A stretch of DNA of 64,000 bases from Pseudomonas sp. MN1F (GCF_009391885.1 NZ_VZII01000009.1:248001-312000), one strand, 5' to 3'. Shown: positions 8,300 to 17,620, counted from the first letter of the stretch. The notes: generated from the letters alone by a model not told the origin. Translations and numbers: made by a program.

Positions 8300-9310
8300 A
8301 TGTCCCGCGTTACCCTGAGTCGCTATCTGATTGAGCAGACCCGCAGCAACAATACCCCTGCCGATCTGCGCTTCCTGATCGAAGTGGTGGCGCGTGCGTG
8401 CAAGGAAATCAGCCATCACGTGTCCAAAGGCGCCCTCGGCGGCGTGCTGGGCAGCATGGGCACTGAAAACGTGCAGGGCGAAGTCCAGAAGAAACTGGAC
8501 GTGATCTCCAACGACATTCTGCTCGAAGCCAACGAGTGGGGCGGCCACCTGGCCGGCATGGCGTCCGAGGAAATGGACAACGCCTACCAGATCCCGGGCA
8601 AGTACCCGAAAGGCGCCTACCTGCTGGTCTTCGACCCGCTGGACGGCTCGTCCAACATCGACGTCAACGTGTCGGTCGGCACCATCTTCTCGGTACTGCG
8701 TTGCCCTAACGAGTACCTGAGCCAGAACGAAACCCTGAACGAAAACGCCTTCCTGCAGCCAGGCACCGAGCAGGTCGCCGCCGGTTACGCCATTTATGGC
8801 CCGCAGACCATGCTGATCCTGACCCTGGGCAACGGCGTCAAGGGCTTCACCCTGGACCGCGAGCTGGGCAGCTTCGTCCTGACCCACGAGAACATTCGCG
8901 TGCCGGAAAGCACCGCCGAGTTCGCCATCAACATGTCCAACCAGCGTCACTGGGAAGCCCCGGTGCAGCGTTACGTGGGCGAACTGCTGGCTGGCGAGAC
9001 CGGCCCGCTGAAGAAGAACTACAACATGCGCTGGATCGCCTCGATGGTGGCCGACGTGCACCGTATCCTGACCCGCGGCGGTCTGTTCATGTACCCACGT
9101 GATGCCCGCGAGCCGAGCAAGCCGGGCAAGCTGCGCCTGATGTACGAAGCCAACCCGATGTCGTTCATCATCGAGCAGGCTGGCGGCGCCTCCACCAACG
9201 GTTACGATCGCATCCTCGACATCAAGCCGGAAAGCCTGCACCAGCGCGTGTCGGTGATCCTCGGCTCGAAGGAAGAGGTCGAGCGCGTCACCGCGTACCA
9301 CAAGGAGTAA
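8300..9310 (+). CDS. fbp: Fructose-1,6-bisphosphatase class I
   Basis: The enzyme hydrolyses fructose-1,6-bisphosphate to fructose-6-phosphate, the committed gluconeogenic step that a glucose-poor soil pseudomonad needs. The protein is 336 aa, the normal class I length. The metal- and substrate-binding segment [10 protein letters not shown] is at about residues 112-121. The [13 protein letters not shown] segment precedes it, and later MYPRDA and [14 protein letters not shown] match the substrate pocket of the family. The start has CGGAG at a good distance. Three bases separate its stop from the next gene, so fbp and the DUF924 gene are one operon. Confidence 0.97.
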   Translation: MSRVTLSRYLIEQTRSNNTPADLRFLIEVVARACKEISHHVSKGALGGVLGSMGTENVQGEVQKKLDVISNDILLEANEWGGHLAGMASEEMDNAYQIPGKYPKGAYLLVFDPLDGSSNIDVNVSVGTIFSVLRCPNEYLSQNETLNENAFLQPGTEQVAAGYAIYGPQTMLILTLGNGVKGFTLDRELGSFVLTHENIRVPESTAEFAINMSNQRHWEAPVQRYVGELLAGETGPLKKNYNMRWIASMVADVHRILTRGGLFMYPRDAREPSKPGKLRLMYEANPMSFIIEQAGGASTNGYDRILDIKPESLHQRVSVILGSKEEVERVTAYHKE

Positions 9311-9313
9311 GTC

Positions 9314-9910
9314 ATGCTCGCACCTTGGCAGCCGTTGCTGGAGTGGTGGTTCGGTTGGGGCACCAGTCCCCAGGCCGTGGCTGACGAGAAGAGCACGCTG
9401 TGGTTCGGCAAGCATCACGATGCCGAAGCCCAGGCGCTGTTTGGCGACCTGGTCGAGCACGCCCTGGCGGGGGGGCTCGACGAGTGGCAGCAGAGCCCGC
9501 AGGGCTGGCTCGGCTTGCTGATCCTGCTGGACCAGCTGCCGCGCATGCTCTACCGCGACACGCCGCGTGCCTTCGAGGGGGACCGGCGGGCCCAGGTGGT
9601 GGCCATGCAGGGGCTGCAGAAGAACTGGGATTACCAGTTGCTGCCGATCCAGCGGGTGTTCGTGCTGCTGGTGCTGGAGCATGCCGAGGTGCTGGACTGG
9701 CAGAACCTGTGCGTCGAGCGTTACCAGGTGCTGCTCGAAGAGCAGCCGGAGGATAACCGGCGCTTGTTCGAAGGCTTCCTTGATTACGCCGAACAACACC
9801 AGCGGGTGATTGCCCGCTTCGGCCGCTTCCCGCACCGTAACCTGGTGCTGGGGCGGCCGAGTACCAGCGAAGAGATGGACTTCCTGCTGGAGCCTGGGTC
9901 CAGGTTCTAG
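9314..9910 (+). CDS. DUF924 family protein
   Basis: This 198-aa protein of the DUF924 family is all-helical and related in fold to TPR-like proteins. The start at 9314 has AAGGAG overlapping the end of fbp. Typical family patterns are WWFG near the start, WLGLLILLDQLPRMLYRDTPRAFEGD in the centre and FGRFPHRNLVLGRPSTSEE near the end. No enzymatic function is known. It is co-transcribed with fbp. A GC-rich hairpin separates it from the convergent chemoreceptor gene. Confidence 0.9.
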   Translation: MLAPWQPLLEWWFGWGTSPQAVADEKSTLWFGKHHDAEAQALFGDLVEHALAGGLDEWQQSPQGWLGLLILLDQLPRMLYRDTPRAFEGDRRAQVVAMQGLQKNWDYQLLPIQRVFVLLVLEHAEVLDWQNLCVERYQVLLEEQPEDNRRLFEGFLDYAEQHQRVIARFGRFPHRNLVLGRPSTSEEMDFLLEPGSRF

Positions 9911-9917
9911 TGCCAGT

Positions 9918-9936
9918 GGGGCCGCACCGCGGCCCC
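9918..9936. terminator. GGGGCCGC-type hairpin between convergent genes
   Basis: GGGGCCGC (9918-9925) and GCGGCCCC (9929-9936) form a perfect 8-bp stem with a three-base loop. It lies between the stops of the DUF924 gene (9910) and the chemoreceptor gene (9944), so it can serve both strands. It is a second copy of the recurrent hairpin family. Confidence 0.6.
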
Positions 9937-9943
9937 AGCGGTT

Positions 9944-11836
9944 TCAGATCCTGAAGCTGCCCACCAGATGCTTCAACCGCTCGACCTGATGCTCAAGGTC
10001 AGTGCAGGCACGCAAGGTGCTCTGCAGGTTCTGCACCCCTTCCTGATTCAGCGTATTGATCTCGGTGATGTCGACATTGATCGACTCGACCACGGCCGTC
10101 TGCTCTTCGGTGGCGGTGGCCACCGACTGGTTCATGCCATCGATCTCGCCAATGCGCTGGGTCACGCTGCCCAGGCGCTCGCCGGCCTGGTTGGCAATGC
10201 CCACGCTGTGGTCGCTGTGCTCGCGGCTCTGGCTCATGGTGCTGACCGCCATTTGCGCACCGGCCTGCAGCTCCTCGATCAGGCGCTGTACCTGCTGTGC
10301 CGACTCCTGGGTGCGGTGCGCCAGGTTGCGTACTTCATCGGCAACCACGGCAAAGCCACGCCCGGCCTCGCCGGCGCGGGCCGCTTCGATGGCGGCGTTG
10401 AGCGCCAGCAGGTTGGTCTGTTGGGAAATACCGCTGATCACATCGAGGATCTGGCCGATGTTGGCGGTGTGGGCATTGAGCGTTTCGATGTTGCCGCACG
10501 AGTCACTGATCCGTGCTGACAGCTGGTTCATCACCTCGATGGTGCGCCCGACCACCTGCTGGCCGTCCTCGGCCAGGCCACGCGCTTCGCTGGAATGTTG
10601 CGAGGCCAGCGCGGCGTTCTGGGCGATTTCCTGGGCGGCAGCACCCAGCTGATTGATGGCGGCCGCCACGCTGCTGGTACGGCTGGACTGCTGGTCGGCG
10701 TTATTGATCGAGGCATTCGAAGCGTTCACCACCTGGGCGGCCACGGCGTTGACCTGGCCGGTGGCCGAGGCCACTTCGCGGATCGACTCGTGAATGCGCT
10801 CGACGAAGCGGTTGAACGATTGGCCAAGGCTGCCGAATTCATCCTGGGCATGGATGGTCAGGCGCCGGGTCAGGTCGCCTTCGCCTTCGGCAATGTCATG
10901 CATGGCGCGGCCCATCAGGTGCAGTGGCTCCATCAGCATGCGGATCAGCAGGCCGAGCAGGGCGATGATCGCCACCACTGCGATCAAGGTGGCGACGATG
11001 GCGGAGGTGCGCAGTTCACCCAGCATGGCGAACGCTGCATCCTGGTCGAGTACCAGCGCCACGTACCAGTCCGCCGACGGCACACCGTCGATGTGGGTGA
11101 AGCTGATGAACTGTTTGCGGCCATCGACTTCGACGTCCTTCAGGCCACTGCCGATGCGGGGCGTGTCCTGCGGGTAGACGTCGGCCAGGGTTTTCAGGGC
11201 CAGGTCGGCTTTGGGGTGGATCAGGATCTTGCCTTCGCCGTTGACGATGAAGGCATGGCCCTGGCCGTCGAAGTCCAGGGCGTTGATCAGGTTGCTGATG
11301 GTCTGCAGGTCGGTGTCGACGCCGCTGACGCCGATCAGCCGGCCCGCTTGCTGCACCGGGGTGGCGAGGGTGATCACCAGCTTGCCGGCCGAGGCCGAGA
11401 TGTACGGCTCGGTGACGATGGTCTGGCCGCTGGCGCTGGCTGCCTTGTACCAGCCCCGCACCCGCGGGTCGTAGTCGGCGGCGCGGTTGCCCACCGGTAC
11501 CGACTGCATGCTGCCATCCTGGCCGCCGAAGTAGGTGAGCTGGAAATTCTTGCCATACACCGGCAAGGCCAGGCTGCGGTCCAGGCTGGCTTTGCCCGGG
11601 CCATCGACCGCAACTTGCTGGGCCAGCGAGTCGAGCAGCTGGATACGGCTGTCGAGCCAGTTGCGGATGTTGCCGGCGGTGAGGTTGCCCAGGTCCTGCA
11701 GGTTGGTCTGCGTGTCGCTGCGCAGGGACTGGCGTTGTCGGTAGTCGTTGAACAGCACGAAACAGGTAAAGGCAACGGCCACCACGAGGGCGGCGGCCAG
11801 CAGAATCTTGTGGCTGAACTTGAGGTTCTTGGTCAT
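9944..11836 (-). CDS. Methyl-accepting chemotaxis protein, dCache type with amino-acid motif
   Basis: This is an inner-membrane chemoreceptor of 630 aa starting at [10 protein letters not shown]. Its parts are TM1 at about 10-30, a periplasmic dCache ligand domain at about 35-275, TM2 at about 283-305, a HAMP domain, and a cytoplasmic signalling hairpin with the tip [20 protein letters not shown]. In the ligand domain, Y122, R127, W129, Y130 and D174 have the spacing of the known amino-acid-binding dCache motif (Y-x4-R-x-W-Y...D), as in Pseudomonas PctA. An amino-acid or related amine ligand is inferred. No C-terminal CheR pentapeptide is present. The gene is divergent from the lipoprotein gene at 12061. 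Confidence 0.93.
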   Translation of the reverse strand: MTKNLKFSHKILLAAALVVAVAFTCFVLFNDYRQRQSLRSDTQTNLQDLGNLTAGNIRNWLDSRIQLLDSLAQQVAVDGPGKASLDRSLALPVYGKNFQLTYFGGQDGSMQSVPVGNRAADYDPRVRGWYKAASASGQTIVTEPYISASAGKLVITLATPVQQAGRLIGVSGVDTDLQTISNLINALDFDGQGHAFIVNGEGKILIHPKADLALKTLADVYPQDTPRIGSGLKDVEVDGRKQFISFTHIDGVPSADWYVALVLDQDAAFAMLGELRTSAIVATLIAVVAIIALLGLLIRMLMEPLHLMGRAMHDIAEGEGDLTRRLTIHAQDEFGSLGQSFNRFVERIHESIREVASATGQVNAVAAQVVNASNASINNADQQSSRTSSVAAAINQLGAAAQEIAQNAALASQHSSEARGLAEDGQQVVGRTIEVMNQLSARISDSCGNIETLNAHTANIGQILDVISGISQQTNLLALNAAIEAARAGEAGRGFAVVADEVRNLAHRTQESAQQVQRLIEELQAGAQMAVSTMSQSREHSDHSVGIANQAGERLGSVTQRIGEIDGMNQSVATATEEQTAVVESINVDITEINTLNQEGVQNLQSTLRACTDLEHQVERLKHLVGSFRI

Positions 11837-12060
11837 TTTTCTGGTCTGCACAAGGCAAGGCATAGGAGAGGGCTGTGGCAATGCGCCACAGCGTGCTCGC
11901 TGTGTCGTCGCGGCGGGCTAAAACATTAATCGTTTGCGCAGGCCCAGCCGACCAACGGCGTACGACGAAAGCGCTGTTGTCAGGGAACCAGGGAGGGTTT
12001 TTCCCGTCGAAGATCACTGCAGGCCACTCGCCTGTGTCTATTTCCCAGGAGTGTCCCTTC

Positions 12061-12315
12061 ATGTCGTTGCGTTCCCTCGCCCTGTTGTCCTTGTGCGTCG
12101 TCCTGACCGCGTGCAGCAAGATCAATCAGGAAAACTATTCCAAGCTCAAGGCCGGCATGAACAAGGCCGAGGTCGAGCAGCTGCTCGGCACGCCCACCGA
12201 GTGCTCTGGCGCGCTGGGCATGAGCAGCTGTACCTGGGGGGACGAGAAGAGCTTCATCAGCGTGCAATACGCAGCCGACAAGGTGCTGATCTACTCCGGG
12301 CAGGGCCTCAAATGA
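12061..12315 (+). CDS. Small lipoprotein of the BamE/SmpA-like fold
   Basis: The 84-aa lipoprotein has a lipobox at LTAC, making Cys19 the lipidation site. The mature part (SKLKAGMNKAEVEQLLGTPTEC...CTWGDE...ISVQYAADKV) has the GMxxxEVxxLLGxP pattern of small BamE/SmpA-like lipoproteins (DUF3862-like). The residue after Cys is Ser, so outer-membrane sorting by Lol is likely. ATGA overlap couples it to the following lipocalin gene. Its own function is unknown. Confidence 0.85.
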   Translation: MSLRSLALLSLCVVLTACSKINQENYSKLKAGMNKAEVEQLLGTPTECSGALGMSSCTWGDEKSFISVQYAADKVLIYSGQGLK

Positions 12316-12884
12316 GGCGTTTGCATGTACTGCTGGGGCTGTGCCTGGTGATGCTGCTGGGTGGCTGCGCCACCTCCGCCAACGACCCGCTGGCGCCGAA
12401 GACCGCCGGTGATGTCGACCTCAAGCGCTATCAGGGCAAGTGGTACGAACTGGCGCGCCTGCCAATGAAGTACCAGGCCGAGTGCGCGCAGTCCGAAGCG
12501 CATTACAACCTCAAGCCCGATGGCTCGTACGGCGTACTCAACCGCTGCCGCACGATGGGTGATGAATGGCTGCGCGCCGAAGGGCACGCCAATATCCAGG
12601 AACCGGGGCATACCGACAGGCTGTGGGTCGAGTTCGACAACTGGTTCACCCGCCTGGTACCGGGCGTGGCCAAGGGCGAGTACTGGATCCTGTACGTGGA
12701 TGATCACTACCGTACCGCGATCGTCGGCAGCCCGGACCGCAAGTACCTGTGGATCCTGTCGCGCACGCCGACCCTGCCGGTGTGGGAGCGCGAGAGCCTG
12801 ATGTCGAAGGCCCGTCAGCAGGGCTATGACACCAGCCGGCTGATCTGGCGGACGCCGGACAAGCAGATCGTGCAGATGCATTGA
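12312..12884 (+). CDS. blc: Outer-membrane lipocalin (Blc type)
   Basis: The product is 190 aa: a bacterial lipocalin lipoprotein that binds lipids or lysophospholipids at the outer membrane. It has a lipobox LGGC near residue 19, the lipocalin motif GKWYELARLP, then NYLK-like YNLKPDGSYGVLNRC and the end motif YLWILSRTPTLP. The start codon overlaps the stop of the preceding lipoprotein gene (ATGA), so the two are translated together. Gene symbol by family resemblance to E. coli Blc. Confidence 0.92.
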   Translation: MRRLHVLLGLCLVMLLGGCATSANDPLAPKTAGDVDLKRYQGKWYELARLPMKYQAECAQSEAHYNLKPDGSYGVLNRCRTMGDEWLRAEGHANIQEPGHTDRLWVEFDNWFTRLVPGVAKGEYWILYVDDHYRTAIVGSPDRKYLWILSRTPTLPVWERESLMSKARQQGYDTSRLIWRTPDKQIVQMH

Positions 12885-12891
12885 AAAGACG

Positions 12892-12911
12892 GGGGCCGCT
12901 ATTGCGGCCCC
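12892..12911. terminator. GGGGCCGC-type hairpin between blc and hutF
   Basis: GGGGCCGC (12892-12899) and GCGGCCCC (12904-12911) make an 8-bp stem with a TATT loop, seven bases behind the lipocalin stop and seven before the stop of the convergent hutF. It is a probable bidirectional terminator. Confidence 0.65.
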
Positions 12912-12918
12912 TCTGCAT

Positions 12919-14283
12919 TCAGCCCAGCAGCGTTCGCAGTACGCTGGCAAATGCCTGACGGCTTTGTTCTTCATGGGCATGTTGCCCCTGACGCACCACC
13001 CACTGGCCGTTGACCATCACATCTCGCACCTGGCGGTCACCGCCCGCGAACAGCCAGCGGTTAAGAATCCCGTCACCCTCGGCCATGGCGATATACGGGT
13101 CTTGCCCATCCAGTACCAGCCAGTCGGCCCGCTTGCCCACCGCCAGCTCGCCAACCGGTTGCCCCAGCGCCTGCGCCCCGCCGATCAGCGAAGCGTCATA
13201 CAGCGTGCGCCCGACCATCGGCTGGTCGCCACGGTATAGCCGGTTGCGCCGCTGATCCCGCAGGCGCTGGCCGTACTCCAGCCAACGCAACTCCTCGACC
13301 ACGCTCAGCGACACATGGCTGTCCGAACCAATGCCCATGCGCCCACCCTGGGCCAGGAAGTCCACCGCCGGGAAGATACCGTCGCCCAGGTTGGCTTCGG
13401 TGGTCAGGCACAGCCCGGCCACTGCGCCACTGCGCGCCATGGCCGTGACTTCGTCGGCTTCGGCGTGGGTGGCGTGCACCAGGCACCAGCGGCGGTCCAC
13501 CTCGACATGCTCATACAGCCATTGCAGCGGTCGCAGCCCGCTCCAGGCCAGGCAGTCGTCGACTTCCTTCTGCTGTTCGGCGATGTGGATATGAATCGGG
13601 CATTGCGGGTTACCGGCCGCCAGCACTTCGGCGATCTGCCCGGGCGTGACTGCGCGCAGCGAATGGAAGCACAAGCCCAGCTGCTGCGCGGGTTGTGCTG
13701 CCAATACTGGCGCCAGCTGCGCCTGCAACTGCAGGTACTGTTCGGTGGAATTGATGAAGCGCCGCTGCCCTTCGTTTGGTGCCTGGCCGCCGAAACCGGC
13801 ATGGCTGTACAGCACCGGCAGCAAGGTCAGGCCGATGCCGCTGCTGGCCGCGGCCGCACTGATGCGTCGGGACAGCTCGGCCGGGTCGGCGTAGGCCTTG
13901 CCCGCCTGGTCATGGTGCACGTAGTGGAACTCGGCCACCGAGGTGTAGCCGGCTTTGAGCATCTCGATGTACAGCTGGCGGGCAATGACCTGTAGCTGCT
14001 CCGGGGTGATCTTGCCGACCAGCCGGTACATCAGCTCGCGCCAGGTCCAGAAGCTGTCGTTGGGGTTGCCCGCGACTTCCGCCAGCCCCGCCATGGCCCG
14101 TTGGAACGCATGCGAGTGCAGGTTGGGCATGCCTGGCAGCAACGGCCCGGCCAAGCGCTCGGCGCCTTCGGCCGAAGCGTCGGCTTCGATCCGGCTGAGC
14201 AAGCCGTCACTGGATACTTCGAAGCGGACGTTACTGGCCCAACCCGTCGGTAGCAGGGCGCGTTCGGCAAAATAGGCGGACAT
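12919..14283 (-). CDS. hutF: Formimidoylglutamate deiminase
   Basis: HutF converts N-formimino-L-glutamate to N-formyl-L-glutamate and ammonia, the first half of the two-step lower branch of histidine breakdown used by pseudomonads. The protein is 454 aa and belongs to the amidohydrolase superfamily. The metal motif is NLHSHAFQRAMAGL at about residue 55, followed by HIAEQQKEV and CLVHATHA, with GIGSDSHVSLS supplying the late Asp/His. The ATG at 14283 is used rather than the upstream TTG. It is divergent from hutC, and the shared intergenic region carries a HutC operator and an A-rich Crc/Hfq-type motif. Confidence 0.96.
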   Translation of the reverse strand: MSAYFAERALLPTGWASNVRFEVSSDGLLSRIEADASAEGAERLAGPLLPGMPNLHSHAFQRAMAGLAEVAGNPNDSFWTWRELMYRLVGKITPEQLQVIARQLYIEMLKAGYTSVAEFHYVHHDQAGKAYADPAELSRRISAAAASSGIGLTLLPVLYSHAGFGGQAPNEGQRRFINSTEQYLQLQAQLAPVLAAQPAQQLGLCFHSLRAVTPGQIAEVLAAGNPQCPIHIHIAEQQKEVDDCLAWSGLRPLQWLYEHVEVDRRWCLVHATHAEADEVTAMARSGAVAGLCLTTEANLGDGIFPAVDFLAQGGRMGIGSDSHVSLSVVEELRWLEYGQRLRDQRRNRLYRGDQPMVGRTLYDASLIGGAQALGQPVGELAVGKRADWLVLDGQDPYIAMAEGDGILNRWLFAGGDRQVRDVMVNGQWVVRQGQHAHEEQSRQAFASVLRTLLG

Positions 14284-14297
14284 CGGCAAAAATCCTG

Positions 14298-14305
14298 TTA
14301 TTGTT
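14298..14305 (-). promoter_or_regulatory. A-rich Crc/Hfq-type motif in the hutF leader
   Basis: On the minus strand the mRNA reads AACAATAA (AANAANAA pattern) directly ahead of the CAGGA ribosome site of hutF. The position is where Hfq/Crc blocks translation of catabolic genes in Pseudomonas. Confidence 0.55.
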
Positions 14306-14310
14306 TAACT

Positions 14311-14326
14311 TGTATATACATATACA
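14311..14326. promoter_or_regulatory. HutC operator in the hutF-hutC intergenic region
   Basis: TGTATATACATATACA contains TGTA-TA-TACA, the TGTA-N2-TACA palindrome known for HutC in Pseudomonas, plus a second overlapping TACA. It lies between the divergent hutF and hutC starts, so HutC likely represses hutF and its own gene, with urocanate as inducer. Confidence 0.8.
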
Positions 14327-14392
14327 GGCGTTTGCCTGCCGGGTAAACTGCGGCAAGCTACCGCTCATTCCATTGCCTAAGGACTCAACGCC

Positions 14393-15139
14393 GTGCCGAC
14401 ACCTCCTGTCTCCGCGCTGGTTGCCCAGATGGGCGAGGGCCCGGCGCCGCTGTATGCGCGGGTCAAGCAGATGATCATCCAGCAGATCGAAAACGGCAGC
14501 TGGCCGCCGCATCACCGGGTGCCTTCGGAGAGCGAACTGGTCAGCGAGCTGGGCTTCAGCCGCATGACCATCAACCGCGCCTTGCGCGAGCTCACCGCTG
14601 AAGGCCTGCTGGTGCGGATGCAGGGCGTGGGTACCTTCGTCGCCGAGCCCAAGACCCGCTCTGCGCTGTTCGAGGTCAACAACATCGCCGACGAGATCGC
14701 CGGCCGTGGCCACCAGCATAGCTGCCAGGTGATCAAGCTGGCCGAAGAGGCCGCCGGTTCCGAGCGTGCCCTGGCCCTGGACATGCGCGAAGGGCAGCGG
14801 GTGTTCCACTCGTTGATCGTGCATTACGAGAACGGCGTGCCGGTGCAGATCGAGGACCGCTACGTCAACGCGGCCATTGCCCCCGACTACCTCAAGCAGG
14901 ACTTCACCCGGCAGACGCCTTATGCCTACCTGTCCCAGGTCGCGCCGCTGACCGAGGGTGAGCACGTGGTCGAGGCGATTCTCGCCGAGCCCGAAGAGTG
15001 CCGCCTGCTGCAGATCGAGCGCGGTGAACCCTGCCTGCTGATCCGCCGTCGCACCTGGTCGGGTCGCCAGCCCGTCACGGCGGCGCGGTTGATTCACCCC
15101 GGTTCCCGTCACCGCCTTGAAGGACGTTTCAGTAAATGA
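14393..15139 (+). CDS. hutC: Histidine utilisation repressor HutC (GntR family)
   Basis: This 248-aa regulator has an N-terminal winged helix (PLYARVKQMIIQQIENGSW..VPSESELVSELGFSRMTINRALRELTAEGLLVRMQGVGTFV, residues about 20-85) and a C-terminal UTRA effector domain, as in the HutC subfamily of GntR proteins. It represses hut genes until urocanate binds. The start is GTG at 14393, with AAGGA upstream. Its stop overlaps hutD (ATGA). Two TGTA-N2-TACA sites flank the hutC-hutD unit, at 14311 and 15801. Confidence 0.96.
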   Translation: MPTPPVSALVAQMGEGPAPLYARVKQMIIQQIENGSWPPHHRVPSESELVSELGFSRMTINRALRELTAEGLLVRMQGVGTFVAEPKTRSALFEVNNIADEIAGRGHQHSCQVIKLAEEAAGSERALALDMREGQRVFHSLIVHYENGVPVQIEDRYVNAAIAPDYLKQDFTRQTPYAYLSQVAPLTEGEHVVEAILAEPEECRLLQIERGEPCLLIRRRTWSGRQPVTAARLIHPGSRHRLEGRFSK

Positions 15140-15708
15140 CCCAGTCGCAGTTGCTGCGTGCGCAGGATTACCCGCGCATGCCTTGGAAGAACGGTGGCGG
15201 TTTCACCGAAGAGATCACCCGCGACAACGGCGAGGGGCTCGATGGCTTCGGCTGGCGCCTGTCGATCGCCGATATCGAGGAGTCGGGCGGGTTTTCCGTG
15301 TTCGCCGGCTACCAGCGGATCATCACCGTGCTGCAGGGTGACGGCATGCGCCTGCTGGTCGACGACCAGGCCAGTCGGCCATTGCTGCCGTTCGATGCGT
15401 TCGCCTTCAGTGGTGAGAGCCAGGTCAGCTGCAAATTGCTCGGTGGGGCGATCCGCGACTTCAACCTGATCTATGCGCCGCAGCGCTATCGGGCGCGCTT
15501 GCAGTGGTTCGACGGCACCAGCCGGTTGTACAGCTCGGCGTCGACGGTGTTGCTGTTTGCCGCGAGCAATCAGGTTGAAGTAGCGATGGCGGGGCATGAA
15601 GTGCAGCGTTTGGGCCTGTATGACTGCCTGCGGCTGGAGGGCAATGACGAGTTGCTGGGGCTGGAGGTACAGGGTCGGTTCTGTCTGATCGAGCTGATGC
15701 CACGCTGA
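15136..15708 (+). CDS. hutD: HutD family protein
   Basis: The product is 190 aa, of the HutD family, with a bicupin fold. The N-terminal MPWKNGGGFTEEI is the family hallmark. No enzymatic activity is established; in P. fluorescens it has been proposed to limit excessive hut expression, perhaps by binding formylglutamate. It overlaps the hutC stop by four bases and is followed by a strong terminator, so hutC-hutD form a unit separate from hutUHTIG. Confidence 0.93.
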   Translation: MTQSQLLRAQDYPRMPWKNGGGFTEEITRDNGEGLDGFGWRLSIADIEESGGFSVFAGYQRIITVLQGDGMRLLVDDQASRPLLPFDAFAFSGESQVSCKLLGGAIRDFNLIYAPQRYRARLQWFDGTSRLYSSASTVLLFAASNQVEVAMAGHEVQRLGLYDCLRLEGNDELLGLEVQGRFCLIELMPR

Positions 15709-15724
15709 ATCCGCTGTAATCAGC

Positions 15725-15749
15725 AAGGGGCCGCATAGCGGCCCCTTTT
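15725..15749 (+). terminator. Terminator of hutCD
   Basis: AAGGGGCCGC (15725-15734) and GCGGCCCCTT (15738-15747) form a perfect stem with an ATA loop and four T. It separates the regulatory genes from the structural hut operon and is the clearest member of the repeated GGGGCCGC hairpin family. Confidence 0.88.
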
Positions 15750-15798
15750 GCTTTGCGCAGAAATCCGAGGAGCGGTCCGATTATTTTGGTTGTCCATG

Positions 15799-15812
15799 CT
15801 TGTACATACAAG
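15799..15812. promoter_or_regulatory. HutC operator at the hutU promoter
   Basis: CTTGTACATACAAG contains TGTA-CA-TACA at 15801-15810, again the TGTA-N2-TACA HutC site, symmetrical out to 14 bases. It lies about 65 bases upstream of the hutU start. A degenerate half site (TGTATATTGA, 15825-15834) follows. Derepression by urocanate is expected. Confidence 0.8.
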
Positions 15813-15876
15813 TAAAGATGTGTTTGTATATTGACCACGACACATCTGCCTGCGGACAACCGCCGAGGACCTTCCC

Positions 15877-17550
15877 GTGACCGACAACAACAAATACCGT
15901 GACGTTGAAATCCGTGCCCCACGTGGCAACAAGCTGACCGCCAAGAGCTGGCTGACCGAAGCGCCACTGCGCATGCTGATGAACAACCTCGACCCGCAGG
16001 TCGCGGAAAACCCGAAAGAGCTGGTGGTGTACGGTGGCATCGGCCGCGCCGCACGCAACTGGGAGTGCTACGACAAGATCGTCGAGACCCTGACCCGCCT
16101 GGAAGACGACGAAACCCTGCTGGTGCAGTCGGGCAAGCCGGTCGGCGTGTTCAAGACCCACAGCAACGCCCCGCGTGTTCTGATCGCCAACTCCAACCTG
16201 GTGCCGCACTGGGCCAACTGGGAGCACTTCAACGAACTGGACGCCAAAGGCCTGGCCATGTACGGCCAGATGACCGCCGGCAGCTGGATCTACATCGGCA
16301 GCCAGGGCATCGTCCAGGGCACCTACGAAACCTTCGTCGAAGCCGGCCGCCAGCACTACGGCGGTAGCCTGAAAGGCAAGTGGGTACTGACTGCCGGCCT
16401 CGGCGGCATGGGCGGCGCCCAGCCACTGGCCGCGACCCTGGCCGGTGCTTGCTCGCTGAACATCGAATGCCAGCAGAGCCGCATCGACTTCCGCCTGGAA
16501 ACCCGCTACGTCGACGAACAGGCCACTGACCTGGACGACGCCCTGGCCCGCATCGCCAAGTACACCGCCGAAGGCAAGGCGATCTCCATCGCCCTGCACG
16601 GCAACGCCGCCGAAATCCTGCCAGAGCTGGTCAAGCGTGGCGTGCGCCCGGACATGGTCACCGACCAGACCAGCGCCCACGACCCATTGAACGGCTACCT
16701 GCCTGCCGGCTGGACCTGGGAGCAGTACCGCGACCGCGCGCAGACCGAGCCGGCTGCTGTGGTCAAGGCCGCCAAACAATCGATGGCCGTGCACGTGCAG
16801 GCCATGCTCGATTTCCAGAAGCAGGGCATCCCGACCTTCGACTACGGCAACAACATCCGCCAGATGGCCAAGGAAGAGGGCGTGAGCAACGCCTTTGATT
16901 TCCCAGGCTTCGTCCCGGCCTACATCCGTCCGCTGTTCTGCCGCGGCATCGGCCCGTTCCGCTGGGCGGCGCTGTCCGGCGACGCTGAAGACATCTACAA
17001 GACCGACGCCAAGGTCAAGGAGCTGATCCCGGACGACGCCCACCTGCACCGCTGGCTGGACATGGCCCGCGAGCGCATCAGCTTCCAGGGCCTGCCGGCA
17101 CGTATCTGCTGGGTTGGCCTGGGCCTGCGCGCCAAGCTGGGCCTGGCTTTCAACGAAATGGTCCGCAGCGGCGAGCTGTCGGCACCGGTGGTGATCGGCC
17201 GTGACCACCTGGACTCCGGGTCGGTGTCCAGCCCTAACCGCGAAACCGAAGCGATGCGCGACGGCTCCGACGCCGTCTCCGACTGGCCGCTGCTCAACGC
17301 CCTGCTCAACACCGCAGGCGGCGCCACCTGGGTTTCGCTGCACCACGGCGGTGGCGTGGGCATGGGCTTCTCCCAGCACTCGGGCATGGTCATTGTCTGC
17401 GACGGTACCGATGAAGCCGCCGCACGTATCGCTCGCGTGCTGACCAACGACCCGGGGACTGGCGTGATGCGCCACGCCGATGCCGGTTACGACATCGCCA
17501 TCGACTGCGCCAAGGAGCAGGGCCTCGACCTGCCAATGATCACGGGCTGA
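15877..17550 (+). CDS. hutU: Urocanate hydratase
   Basis: Urocanase is an NAD+-dependent enzyme converting urocanate to 4-imidazolone-5-propionate, the second step of histidine breakdown. The product is 557 aa, starting at GTG 15877. [10 protein letters not shown] places the cysteine at residue 411 counting Met, matching the essential Cys410 of the well-studied P. putida enzyme. The NAD-binding [10 protein letters not shown] and the [13 protein letters not shown] stretch are present. Codons 4-6 (AAC AAC AAA) create an A-rich Crc/Hfq-type motif at the translation start. It is the first gene of hutU-hutH-hutT-hutI-hutG. Confidence 0.98.
   Translation: MTDNNKYRDVEIRAPRGNKLTAKSWLTEAPLRMLMNNLDPQVAENPKELVVYGGIGRAARNWECYDKIVETLTRLEDDETLLVQSGKPVGVFKTHSNAPRVLIANSNLVPHWANWEHFNELDAKGLAMYGQMTAGSWIYIGSQGIVQGTYETFVEAGRQHYGGSLKGKWVLTAGLGGMGGAQPLAATLAGACSLNIECQQSRIDFRLETRYVDEQATDLDDALARIAKYTAEGKAISIALHGNAAEILPELVKRGVRPDMVTDQTSAHDPLNGYLPAGWTWEQYRDRAQTEPAAVVKAAKQSMAVHVQAMLDFQKQGIPTFDYGNNIRQMAKEEGVSNAFDFPGFVPAYIRPLFCRGIGPFRWAALSGDAEDIYKTDAKVKELIPDDAHLHRWLDMARERISFQGLPARICWVGLGLRAKLGLAFNEMVRSGELSAPVVIGRDHLDSGSVSSPNRETEAMRDGSDAVSDWPLLNALLNTAGGATWVSLHHGGGVGMGFSQHSGMVIVCDGTDEAAARIARVLTNDPGTGVMRHADAGYDIAIDCAKEQGLDLPMITG
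15884..15894 (+). promoter_or_regulatory. A-rich Crc/Hfq-type motif at the hutU start
   Basis: ACAACAACAAA in codons 3-6 of hutU matches the AANAANAA pattern recognised by Hfq with Crc in Pseudomonas. It is well placed to block initiation while preferred carbon sources are available. Confidence 0.55.
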
Positions 17551-17582
17551 TCGCTGCGCTTTGAGTGATACTGAACACTAAG

Positions 17583-17600
17583 AGGGGCCTGCGGGCCCCT
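17583..17600 (+). other. Hairpin between hutU and hutH
   Basis: AGGGGCC (17583-17589) pairs with GGCCCCT (17594-17600) around a TGCG loop. It lies inside the operon with no T-run, so it is more likely an mRNA processing or stability element than a terminator. Confidence 0.45.
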
Positions 17601-17620
17601 GACAGAATTGGAGTAGCGAA

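Noticed and set aside
8273..9835. 520-codon antisense frame spanning fbp and the DUF924 gene
   Set aside because: It crosses two well-supported genes and their junction and has the composition of a mirror frame.
12919..14289. Annotation of hutF as a guanine or cytosine deaminase
   Set aside because: The fold is shared, but the divergent pairing with hutC, the HutC operator and the presence of HutG as partner fix the role as formimidoylglutamate deiminase.
15786..15800. Sigma-54 (-24/-12) promoter before hutU
   Set aside because: A GG...GC pair is present, but the spacing is eight rather than ten bases and the flanking consensus is absent.
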